Below, piece by piece: positions 55,119 through 63,255 of a stretch of 64,000 nt of DNA. This DNA comes from Planctobacterium marinum. GTDB taxonomy: Bacteria > Pseudomonadota > Gammaproteobacteria > Enterobacterales > Alteromonadaceae. A program made the position numbers and the translations under genes. The first letter of the stretch is position 1, and each line of letters begins with the position of its first letter. The notes beneath the pieces are model-generated. The model saw only the letters and a program-made list of their open reading frames with translations, was not told the DNA's origin and searched no databases. Where the stretch lies: NCBI RefSeq assembly GCF_036322805.1, contig NZ_AP027272.1, forward strand, positions 868,001-932,000, written 5' to 3'.

Positions 55119-56423
55119 TTGTATAATCCTTTTTCTTGGGTGAAAAGCATCACTCGTATCGCCCTGTTTTACGGTCTGGCAATGCTGGTGGGCTGGTATT
55201 TTGATGCCTTGCTTTGGGCATTGGCAATCGCCTCTACAGCTTTGGTGCTGATCAATTATTACCACCTGGTTAAGCTAAATAATTGGTTATGGCACAGTAA
55301 AAAGTTCACACCGCCTGATGCTTCTGGAATATGGGGCTACATATACGACGGCATCTATTACATGCAGCGTCGCAACAGGATCAAACGCAAAAAGCTAGGT
55401 AACCTTATTCGACGGTTCCGCGAGGGATCAGAATCACTGCCGGACGCGGCGGTCGTGCTGGATGCCGATTGGCATATCGAATGGTGTAATCGCCTGGCGC
55501 GTATTGAACTTGGATTAAATTGGCCCGAAGATGCCGAAAGACGCATTGATAATCTGATTCGCCATCCTGAGTTTGTTAAATTTTTACGCAACAGGAATTA
55601 CGATAGCCCAATTGAAATCGAATCTCCCACTAATATTAGCCGGGTTTTAGAATTTCGAATGATGCCTTATGGTGAGAAACATTATCTATTGATTGCCAGG
55701 GACATCACTCAAATCAGTCATGTTGAGCAAGTCAGAAAAGACTTTGTGGCAAATGTATCCCACGAATTGCGCACGCCTTTGACGGTATTGAGCGGTTATC
55801 TGGAAATGCTCAAAGAAAGCCCGGAAATGCCTCAATCATTTATTGATAAAGCGTTTGATGAAATGGGTACTCAATCTACGCGTATGCAAAGCCTGGTGGA
55901 GCAATTATTGGCTCTGTCCAGAATAGAAGCCAGTACCGAACGAGTGTATGAAAAAGTGGTAAACGTACCGCAGGTATTGCGCACTATTGAAATAGAAGCC
56001 CAGTCACTAAATAAAAATAAGGGGCACAGCATCGAGTTTGAGGTCGATGAGGGATTACAAATTTACGGTGTTGAGACCGAACTGCGCAGTGCTTTTTCCA
56101 ATCTCATATTTAATGCCATTAACTACACCCCCAACGGTGGAAAAATAAAGGTGTGTTGGGGTAAAGAGCAGGACCGGGCGCGATTTAAAGTTATCGATAA
56201 CGGAGAAGGCATCCCGGAAGAGCACCTCAGTCGCTTAACTGAACGTTTTTACCGTGTCGACAAGGCACGCTCCCGCAAGACAGGGGGAACTGGATTGGGA
56301 TTATCCATTGTGAAACACGTCTTATCCCATCATAATTCCAAACTCGAAATTAACAGTGATGTGGGACAAGGTAGTGAGTTTTCATTTGCGTTCGCTAAGC
56401 AGATTATTGCCATTAAAGAATAA
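55119..56423 (+). CDS. phoR: Phosphate regulon sensor histidine kinase PhoR
   Basis: 434 aa. Two N-terminal helices (FYGLAMLVGWYFDALLWALA and onward), then the basic linker RNRIKRKKLGNLIRRFREGS, a PAS domain (AAVVLDADWHIEWCNRLARI), the H-box VANVSHELRTPLTVLSGYLE with His215, the N-box LIFNAINYTPNGGKI and the G-boxes DNGEGIPEEH and GGTGLGLSIVKHVL. TTG 55119 with AAAAGG upstream is the best start and gives the expected short cytoplasmic N-terminus. Paired with PhoB. It lacks a large periplasmic domain, as is usual, sensing phosphate via Pst/PhoU. Confidence 0.95.
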   Translation: MYNPFSWVKSITRIALFYGLAMLVGWYFDALLWALAIASTALVLINYYHLVKLNNWLWHSKKFTPPDASGIWGYIYDGIYYMQRRNRIKRKKLGNLIRRFREGSESLPDAAVVLDADWHIEWCNRLARIELGLNWPEDAERRIDNLIRHPEFVKFLRNRNYDSPIEIESPTNISRVLEFRMMPYGEKHYLLIARDITQISHVEQVRKDFVANVSHELRTPLTVLSGYLEMLKESPEMPQSFIDKAFDEMGTQSTRMQSLVEQLLALSRIEASTERVYEKVVNVPQVLRTIEIEAQSLNKNKGHSIEFEVDEGLQIYGVETELRSAFSNLIFNAINYTPNGGKIKVCWGKEQDRARFKVIDNGEGIPEEHLSRLTERFYRVDKARSRKTGGTGLGLSIVKHVLSHHNSKLEINSDVGQGSEFSFAFAKQIIAIKE

Positions 56424-57366
56424 ATTATTAGCACTGACCTTAGGCTTACTAACTTGCATGGGTAGTGTCTTGGCCCATGAGCATTCAGAACCCTATCAGG
56501 TAAAAAGTGGCGTAGCTGGCACTATCACTTCCGTGGGTTCCGATACCATGTCGAACCTCATCTCTATCTGGGCTGAAGAGTTTAATCAGCGCTATCCGCA
56601 AGTGAATTTTCAATTGCAATCGGCAGGCTCTTCCACCGCGCCGCCGGCAATGATCCAGGGGACCGCCAGTATTGGTCCCATGAGCCGCAGTCTGAAAAGA
56701 TCTGAACAGGACGCATTTTACGAGGAGTTTGGTTATGCGCCTACACTTGTGCCGGTGGCTTTGGATGCCATCACCTTGTTTGTGGATCTCGACAACCCGG
56801 TTAACTCGTTAAAGCAAGAACAAATAGACAGTATCTTTTCGGTGACGCGATTTTGCGGTGGTGCCGAATCTATCGATAATTGGGCACAAATAAATGGTGC
56901 TGAAAATTATCCTTATCGCATTCGACTATACGGTCGCAGCGCCGTATCTGGTACTTATGGCCTGTTCAAAAACAAAGTATTGTGCGACGGTGATTTTAAA
57001 GCCAAGGTGGCTGAGTTACCCAGCTCTTCCTCTATTGTGCAGTCAGTGGCGTTTTTCAAGGGGGCAATGGGCTATGCTGCCTGGGGCTTTCAGAATGCCG
57101 GTGTAAAACTTTTGTCTGTGCAAAACAATGCTGCGCAAGCCGCTGTTGCCCCCTCTGAGAGCAACATTCGCAGTGGGTTGTACCCCTACAGCCGTTTTCT
57201 GTATTTGTTGGTGAATAAAGAGCCGGACAAACCTCTGCCCAATCCATATCTGGAATTTATTCGCTTTATCTATTCCAAAGAAGGCGATGCCATAACTCGC
57301 CGTGAAGGATATGTGCCTTTGGGGTTAACGCGTTCAAGTAGTGTGCTAAAAGAACTGTCCGATTAG
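56407..57366 (+). CDS. PstS-like phosphate-binding protein
   Basis: About 319 aa if started at TTG 56407, which gives a proper signal peptide (MPLKNKLLALTLGLLTCMGS then VLA) and overlaps the end of phoR by 17 bp; the frame extends to 56356 but that part is inside phoR. The mature protein is a PstS-type fold: TITSVGSDTMSNLISIWAEE, LQSAGSSTAPPAMIQGTASI and GRSAVSGTYGLFKNKVLC. The Ser/Thr/Asp-rich phosphate loop is as in PstS. The pstCAB permease genes are not adjacent, so it may act alone, as an accessory binder, or as a partner of a distant Pst system. Confidence 0.85.
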   Translation: MPLKNKLLALTLGLLTCMGSVLAHEHSEPYQVKSGVAGTITSVGSDTMSNLISIWAEEFNQRYPQVNFQLQSAGSSTAPPAMIQGTASIGPMSRSLKRSEQDAFYEEFGYAPTLVPVALDAITLFVDLDNPVNSLKQEQIDSIFSVTRFCGGAESIDNWAQINGAENYPYRIRLYGRSAVSGTYGLFKNKVLCDGDFKAKVAELPSSSSIVQSVAFFKGAMGYAAWGFQNAGVKLLSVQNNAAQAAVAPSESNIRSGLYPYSRFLYLLVNKEPDKPLPNPYLEFIRFIYSKEGDAITRREGYVPLGLTRSSSVLKELSD

Positions 57367-57441
57367 TCCCGGTGCCCAGGCCGTGATATTCGATTCATTC
57401 CGTTATTTTCGTTTATGAAAGTTTTGTTACGTATTACACAC

Positions 57442-57459
57442 CTGTAACAAAATTGTCAT
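57442..57459 (+). promoter_or_regulatory. Pho box upstream of the duplicated lipoprotein
   Basis: CTGTAAC-AAAA-TTGTCAT: half-sites 11 bp apart, the second 6 of 7 and the first 5 of 7 to CTGTCAT. It lies 63 bp before the ATG, in the right place for PhoB activation, and the phoBR genes are immediately upstream. Confidence 0.65.
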
Positions 57460-57522
57460 TGAGCTCCGTTACTCTCTGCGCGATTTAATTTTAAACCCAA
57501 AAATTCCAACTCGGAGCACATA

Positions 57523-60282
57523 ATGGAACTTAACAAGTTTTTTCAGGTTTCTGCTATCGCAGCAGCACTAGCACTGGCCGGTTGTGGCGGTGACATCAAC
57601 ATCACTGAAGGTGACATCACTGGTGACACTATCACTAACAATACTACTAACAATAATGGTGGTAACGGCAATGGTGATGGCGACGGTGGCGATACCCCAA
57701 CTGTTGAATTTCCTGGTACGTTTGACGCTGGTCTGACTCAAGCTGTTCGTGCTGCCGTAAACGATAACTCTGTTGTAGTACAAACTATTTCTGGCACTAT
57801 CACTGAAGATACGACGCTTATCGCAGGTGCTTTCTACGCATTGTCCGGTACGGTTTTCGTAGGTGGTGATAACACTGATTCTGCCACTTTAACTATCGAA
57901 CCTGGTGTAACCGTATTCGGTCAGAATGGCGGTGACGCTCTGGTTGTAAGCCGTGGTTCAAAACTTGAAGCAGCTGGTACTGCTGACGATCAAATCATCA
58001 TGACTTCTTTACAAGACGTTGTTGGTGAGGCGCTTTCTCCGGGTCAGTGGGGCGGTTTAGTATTATTAGGTAACGCTCCAAGCAACAAATGTCCTTCTGA
58101 CGGCACAGCCTGTGCGCGTGAAGTTGAAGGTGTGGCGGGTGCTTTCTACGGCGGTACTGACACAGAAGATAACTCTGGTACTTTACAGTACGTTATCGTT
58201 AAAAACTCTGGTTTCGAAGTTGAGCCAGGTAACGAATTAAACGGTATCACTTTCGCGGGTGTTGGTGCGGGTACAACCGTTGACCACATTCAAGTTCACA
58301 ACAGCTCTGATGATGGTGTTGAGTTCTTCGGTGGTAACGTTGACGTTAAATATCTCGTATTGACTAACAACCAGGACGACAGCATTGACTGGGACCACGG
58401 TTACCAAGGTCGTATGCAGCACATCTACGTGCAACACAATCCTAACGCGACTGATGCAAACCGCATCATCGAAGCTGACAACGACGGTTCTAACTTAGAC
58501 GCAGATCCTAAGTCTAACCCGACTTTAGTTAACATGACGGCTATCGGTAACAACTTCGCTGCTGACGACAACCCCTCTGAAGGTATCTACTTGCGTGAAG
58601 GTACTGGCGGTCAATTCTACAACATCGTTGTAACTGGTCCTGCTGAAATGGGCGAGTGTTTCGAAGTTGAAAACAACGCGGTATCTCAAGCCAACTTGCA
58701 AGACGGCACTATCATGATGCAGAACTCTGCCATGGCGTGTTCTAACGGCGAAAACTTCAAAAATGCCGACGGTGCTGTTGACCTTGAAGCCTGGTTCCTT
58801 GAGCAAGATGGCAACGTCGTATTAGAAGCGCCAATGGTTTCTTCTGACGGTACGCCAATGAATGGTTCTCCTCTGTTGGGTTCTGGTCAGGACGCTTCTG
58901 CGGTTGATACTTTCTTTGACGTAACTGATTACATGGGTGCTTTCGACGGTGCTACAGACTGGCGTGAAGGTTGGGCATTTGGTTTTGGTGGCGGTATCGT
59001 TACTGTTAGCAACTCTGCGCCTGTTGTGGGTTGTCCTTCTGGCACTACTGCCATTTTGTCTGTTGACGGTGTAACCACGACTTGTGAAATTCCATCAGGT
59101 GTTGTGACTGAAGACATGACGCTGACAGCAGGTAACATCTATGCATTGTCTGGTGTAACTTTCATCGGTAACGACAACGCTGATAGCGCAACCTTGACCA
59201 TCGAGCCTGGCGTAACTATTTACGGCCGTAGCGCAAGTGACGCATTGGTTGTTAGCCGTGGATCTGAAATCATGGCCGAAGGTACAGCTGCTGCACCTAT
59301 CACATTCACTTCTAACCAAGACGTAACGGGTCAAGCGACTGCACCAGGTCAATGGGGTGGTATCGTATTACTGGGTAATGCAGTAAGTAACAAGTGTCCT
59401 ACCGACGGCACACCATGTGCTCGTGAAGTTGAAGGTGTAGCGGGTGCATTCTACGGCGGTACTGATAACACAGACAGCTCTGGTACTCTGCGCTATGTAG
59501 TAGTTAAGCACGGTGGTTTCGAAGTTGAGCCGGGTAACGAATTAAACGGTATCACTTTCGGTGGTGTTGGTTCAGGTACGACTGTTGAGTACATCCAGGT
59601 TCACCAAAACTCTGATGACGGTATCGAGTTCTTCGGTGGTACGGTTAACGCTAAGTACATCGTTCTTACTGGTAACCAGGACGACAGCGTAGACTGGGAT
59701 CACGGTTACACTGGTAAATTACAGTACGTATTAATCCAACAAGCGACTGACGATACAGAAGCTAACCGCTTAATCGAAGCTGATAACGACGGTTCTAACC
59801 TGGCGGCAACGCCTCAGTCTAACCCAATGATTGCTAACTTCACTGGTATTGGTAACAACTACCAAGGTGAAGATCCTTCAGAAGGTATCTACCTGCGTGA
59901 AGGTACTGGCGGTCAGTTCTACAACGTGGTTGTAACGGGTCCTGCTGGCATGGGTGAGTGTTTGGAAGTTGAAGACAACGCAGTTTCTCAGGCGAACCTG
60001 GGTGACGGTACCTTAACTATGCAAAACTCTGTTATCGCTTGTGAAAACGGCGAAAACTTCAAGAATGCTGACGGTGCAGTTGACCTTGAAGCATGGTTCT
60101 TAGGCCAAGACGGCAACTCTGTTGGTGAAAACCGCGCAGCAGTACTGAACGGTGTTTACACTATCTCTGACGCAGCTGCTTACGACTTCACTGGCGACAC
60201 TTTCTTCGACAACGTTGATTTCATCGGTGCGGTTGAAGAAGGTAACGATTGGACTGCTGGCTGGACTGTAGGTCTGGAATAA
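57523..60282 (+). CDS. Large lipoprotein with two tandem beta-helix-like repeats
   Basis: 919 aa. The N-terminus MELNKFFQVSAIAAALALAG then CGG is a clear lipobox (Cys at residue 21), so it is an outer-membrane or surface lipoprotein. An Asn/Gly/Thr/Asp-rich linker follows to about residue 60. Two copies of a ~400-residue unit, 435 residues apart, make up the rest; each has YALSG, TLTIEPGVT, ALVVSRGS, QWGGLVLLGNA, a Cys pair NKCPSDGTACAREVEGVAGA, FYGGTD, GFEVEPGNELNGITF, DDGVEFFGG, QDDSIDWDHGY, EADNDGSNL and EGIYLREGTGGQFYN. The short repeated turns suggest a right-handed beta helix rich in Asp/Asn that could bind Ca2+. Function unknown to me. Preceded by a Pho box and followed by a TonB receptor, so a partner role in phosphate-starvation uptake is plausible. 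Confidence 0.85.
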   Translation: MELNKFFQVSAIAAALALAGCGGDINITEGDITGDTITNNTTNNNGGNGNGDGDGGDTPTVEFPGTFDAGLTQAVRAAVNDNSVVVQTISGTITEDTTLIAGAFYALSGTVFVGGDNTDSATLTIEPGVTVFGQNGGDALVVSRGSKLEAAGTADDQIIMTSLQDVVGEALSPGQWGGLVLLGNAPSNKCPSDGTACAREVEGVAGAFYGGTDTEDNSGTLQYVIVKNSGFEVEPGNELNGITFAGVGAGTTVDHIQVHNSSDDGVEFFGGNVDVKYLVLTNNQDDSIDWDHGYQGRMQHIYVQHNPNATDANRIIEADNDGSNLDADPKSNPTLVNMTAIGNNFAADDNPSEGIYLREGTGGQFYNIVVTGPAEMGECFEVENNAVSQANLQDGTIMMQNSAMACSNGENFKNADGAVDLEAWFLEQDGNVVLEAPMVSSDGTPMNGSPLLGSGQDASAVDTFFDVTDYMGAFDGATDWREGWAFGFGGGIVTVSNSAPVVGCPSGTTAILSVDGVTTTCEIPSGVVTEDMTLTAGNIYALSGVTFIGNDNADSATLTIEPGVTIYGRSASDALVVSRGSEIMAEGTAAAPITFTSNQDVTGQATAPGQWGGIVLLGNAVSNKCPTDGTPCAREVEGVAGAFYGGTDNTDSSGTLRYVVVKHGGFEVEPGNELNGITFGGVGSGTTVEYIQVHQNSDDGIEFFGGTVNAKYIVLTGNQDDSVDWDHGYTGKLQYVLIQQATDDTEANRLIEADNDGSNLAATPQSNPMIANFTGIGNNYQGEDPSEGIYLREGTGGQFYNVVVTGPAGMGECLEVEDNAVSQANLGDGTLTMQNSVIACENGENFKNADGAVDLEAWFLGQDGNSVGENRAAVLNGVYTISDAAAYDFTGDTFFDNVDFIGAVEEGNDWTAGWTVGLE
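57796..58989 (+). repeat. Internal tandem duplication, copy 1
   Basis: First copy of the ~1.2-kb unit in the lipoprotein gene. The copies align with a 1305-bp offset (for example TEDTTL at 57802 and TEDMTL at 59107). They differ at many codon positions, so the duplication is old. Confidence 0.85.
59101..60279 (+). repeat. Internal tandem duplication, copy 2
   Basis: Second copy, ending four bases before the stop region. It keeps the Cys pair (NKCPTDGTPCAREVEGVAGA), QDDSVDWDHGY and EADNDGSNL, showing that these elements are under constraint. Confidence 0.85.
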
Positions 60283-60310
60283 GACCCACACTGTAAGCCA
60301 ATGATTATTC

Positions 60311-60353
60311 CGACGCCAGGTAACACAGATTTATTGCCTGAGCGTCGTTTTTT
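60311..60353 (+). terminator. Intrinsic terminator or attenuator between lipoprotein and TonB receptor genes
   Basis: CGACGC-CAGG pairs with CCTG-A-GCGTCG (60311-60320 and 60337-60347, one bulge), followed by six T. It is 29 bp after the lipoprotein stop and 68 bp before the receptor ATG, so it may limit read-through into the receptor. Confidence 0.75.
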
Positions 60354-60420
60354 CGGTTCAATCGAATGATTTTGGTGAGTGACAAATATCACTAAAATCC
60401 GCATTCAAATGAGGTTACTA

Positions 60421-63081
60421 ATGAATAAATTTGCCAAAAGGTTTCGCTACGCAAACCTGTCATTGGCGGTGCTATTAGGATTGGGAACGCAAACTACTAT
60501 GGTGCAAGCTCAGGAGAGCGAAGAAGATGCTGCCATTGAAGAAGTTGTTGCGACAGGAACCCGTCTGAAAGGAACAGCCACCGCGGTATTGCAGGAGCGT
60601 AAGGAACAGGCCTTTGTTGCGGATATTTTAGGTGCAGAACAAATCTCCAGAACCGGTGACGGCGATGCAGCTTCTGCATTGCGTCGTGTAACAGGTTTGA
60701 CATTGGTAGATGGTAAATTCATCTATATTCGTGGCTTGGGTGAACGTTACTCAAGCACATTATTAAACGGCATGACAGTACCGAGCCCGGATCCAACTCG
60801 TAGCGTTATTCCGCTGGATTTGTTCCCTGCTTCTATTATTGAAAGTCTGTCAGTACAAAAAGCGTTTTCGCCTTCAATGCCTGCTGGCTTTGGTGGTGGT
60901 GCGGTAGACATTCGTCTTAAGTCAATTCCTACCGATTTTGTGATGGATTTATCCGGTAGCATCGGCTCAAATTCTGAGAATATGGATGATTCTTGGGGCT
61001 ATAACGGCGGCAGTGACGACTGGCAAGGTCGCGATGACGGCACCCGTGCGATGCCTTCGGTATTGCGCGATGTATTCGACCGTCGTAAGTCGATTGAAGA
61101 TCTGACTATTGCTGAGCAGCAAGATGTTGCGCTGTCTTTAAATCGCGACTTTGATCCTTCTTTGCAATCAGTGGATCCCAATACCAGCCTGGATTTTTCT
61201 TTAGGTAACTACATCGATATCGATGAAGACTGGACTATTGGTTTTCTGGCAACCGCTGGCTATGATAATTCATGGCAGGTAAAAGAAGAGTACCGTGGTA
61301 ATCAGTTTAGCTCTGACGGTGAAGGCGGTTGGTCTTTGCAGTCTGGTTGGCCTGTGGGTGAGTCTAACGAACACTCAGTGAAATGGTCTGGCATGTTAAA
61401 TATGGGTTTGCGTTACACCTCTTTCCACAAGATTGACGTGAGCATGCTGATCCTGAACGATACGCGTGACCGTATTCGTGAGCGCTATGGCTTTAACGCC
61501 AATACTGCTACTGACGAAGGCACACTGATCCGTTCTTACGACGTATTATATGAGGAGCGCCGGATGCGTTCTGGCCAGATCAAGGGTAGCCATACGTTTG
61601 ATTTTCTCGATTATCTGGCGTTTGACTGGAAATATTCTGAGTCTAAAAGTTTCAGGGATGCCCCGGGCAACATCTCCACCGGCTTCAATTTCAACGATGC
61701 CAACGGTAATGGTGCTTTTGACCGCGGCAGTGAAGACATCAGCTTAATTCGCGGCCGTACAGGTCAAACGGATTACACCTTCCAGCGTCTTGACGATTAT
61801 GTTGAGAACTGGGGCTGGAACGCGGAATATCCCATCGCATTAGATAAATGGGAAATTTCACTTAAAGCGGGTTACGAGCAGGTGCAAAAAGCCCGTATTG
61901 GTGAGAACCGGACTATCGGCTTTTTGACCAACAGCTTCGATGCCGCTGATCTGGTGGGTGCGAATCTAAACGATATCCTGACCGATGACCTGATCATCAA
62001 TTTTGATAGTCCGACTAATCAGAACTTGATGAGACAATCGTCTGCTGCAGGTGATGATTACACCTCGGCACAAATCGTTGATGCGGGATATTTTGAATTT
62101 GATGCCTTCTTCAATAACCAATGGCGTTTTTCCGGTGGTTTCCGTTGGGAAGATTTCAAACAAGCCATTCTGGACTCCAGTTCAAGGGTTGGCTCTACCC
62201 CGGTTGAGCGTAACTTCGAGGATCTGACCTTCCAGGAAGATGATATCTATCCAGCGCTTGCGGTAACGTACATCCCGGATGACACCATGCAGTTCCGTTT
62301 CAACTATGCAGAAACGGTTGTGCGTCCGGACTTGCGTGAAATCTCAGATGCTTTGTTCCTTGATGAGAACGATAACTTTGTTCGTGGTACGCCTGGACTG
62401 CGTCCTACACAAATCCAGCATTATGACTTTCGTTGGGAATGGTATCGCGAGAATGGCGACAACTTGTCAGTCGCTTTATTCTACAAAGACATGGTTGACC
62501 CTATTGAAGGTTTCCAGACTGAGCAAGGTGACTCGGCACCAAGAACGCGTTTGGCCAACAGTGAAACTGGCGAAGTGTATGGTGTGGAAGTGGAGTTCTT
62601 GCAGGGCTTGAACTTTATGTCCGATGACCCTTACAGCTTCTGGAACGACTTGTTCTTGTCAGGTAACGTGACCTTGAGTGATTCGGAAACCGAGTTCGAC
62701 CGTGAAAAAATCACGGCGCAAACGGGCGTTAACCCGGATTACACTAATGACTCGCGTCGTTTGACGGGCCACTCCGAATACGTGGTTAACCTGCAGTTGG
62801 GTTACGATTCACCCAATGGTGAGCACTCAGCGACGGTGGTTTATAACGTTTCAGGTCCCCGCATTATCTTTGCGGGTATTGCCGGTCAGGATGATGCTTA
62901 TGAAGAAGCCTTCCATTCACTGGATTTTGTTTACACTCACTATCCGGACTTCAACACTACGGTTAAGTTCAAGTTGAGCAATATTCTGAATCAAGAAAGG
63001 GATATCCAGTTTGAGAATGTGCCTTTGCTGACCGAAACCAAAGGGGTTGGTTTTAGCTTAGGTTTTAGCTACGACTTCTAA
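60421..63081 (+). CDS. TonB-dependent outer membrane receptor
   Basis: About 886 aa from ATG 60421 (GAGGT at 60411-60415); the frame extends to 60379. The signal peptide ends TMVQAQ. The plug begins EEVVATGTRLKGTATAV and has VTGLTLVDGKFIYIRGLGER, then YSSTLLNGMTVPSPDPTRSV, SIIESLSVQKAFSPSMPAGF and GGGAVDIRLKS. The barrel ends GVGFSLGFSYDF with C-terminal Phe. This subgroup is common in marine Alteromonadales and Caulobacter-like bacteria with unknown ligands. Its position after a Pho-box-controlled lipoprotein suggests uptake of a phosphorus compound or a large phosphate ester; that is inference. Confidence 0.9.
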   Translation: MNKFAKRFRYANLSLAVLLGLGTQTTMVQAQESEEDAAIEEVVATGTRLKGTATAVLQERKEQAFVADILGAEQISRTGDGDAASALRRVTGLTLVDGKFIYIRGLGERYSSTLLNGMTVPSPDPTRSVIPLDLFPASIIESLSVQKAFSPSMPAGFGGGAVDIRLKSIPTDFVMDLSGSIGSNSENMDDSWGYNGGSDDWQGRDDGTRAMPSVLRDVFDRRKSIEDLTIAEQQDVALSLNRDFDPSLQSVDPNTSLDFSLGNYIDIDEDWTIGFLATAGYDNSWQVKEEYRGNQFSSDGEGGWSLQSGWPVGESNEHSVKWSGMLNMGLRYTSFHKIDVSMLILNDTRDRIRERYGFNANTATDEGTLIRSYDVLYEERRMRSGQIKGSHTFDFLDYLAFDWKYSESKSFRDAPGNISTGFNFNDANGNGAFDRGSEDISLIRGRTGQTDYTFQRLDDYVENWGWNAEYPIALDKWEISLKAGYEQVQKARIGENRTIGFLTNSFDAADLVGANLNDILTDDLIINFDSPTNQNLMRQSSAAGDDYTSAQIVDAGYFEFDAFFNNQWRFSGGFRWEDFKQAILDSSSRVGSTPVERNFEDLTFQEDDIYPALAVTYIPDDTMQFRFNYAETVVRPDLREISDALFLDENDNFVRGTPGLRPTQIQHYDFRWEWYRENGDNLSVALFYKDMVDPIEGFQTEQGDSAPRTRLANSETGEVYGVEVEFLQGLNFMSDDPYSFWNDLFLSGNVTLSDSETEFDREKITAQTGVNPDYTNDSRRLTGHSEYVVNLQLGYDSPNGEHSATVVYNVSGPRIIFAGIAGQDDAYEEAFHSLDFVYTHYPDFNTTVKFKLSNILNQERDIQFENVPLLTETKGVGFSLGFSYDF

Positions 63082-63096
63082 TGTAATAAAACTGTT

Positions 63097-63124
63097 AAGA
63101 GTGCCGATTCCGGCACTCTTCTTT
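63097..63124 (+). terminator. Intrinsic terminator after the TonB receptor
   Basis: AAGAGTGCCG and CGGCACTCTT (63097-63106 and 63111-63120) with an ATTC loop, followed by CTTT. It separates the receptor from the DUF3450 gene. Confidence 0.85.
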
Positions 63125-63255
63125 ATCCGCTATTTGCTGTGTCCCAAAAGCGATTTTGGGATGTAATAAAACGATCATATTCCCCCCCTACAATCTGCCG
63201 CAATTTCGATATCACGCTTAATTGTTTATAAAACATACATCTTAGGGTCCCTTAT

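Noticed and set aside
63161-63178. Possible Pho box before the DUF3450 gene (ATGTAAT-AAAA-CGATCAT)
   Set aside because: Correct 11-bp spacing but only about 5 of 7 matches in each half in AT-rich DNA; too weak to claim.
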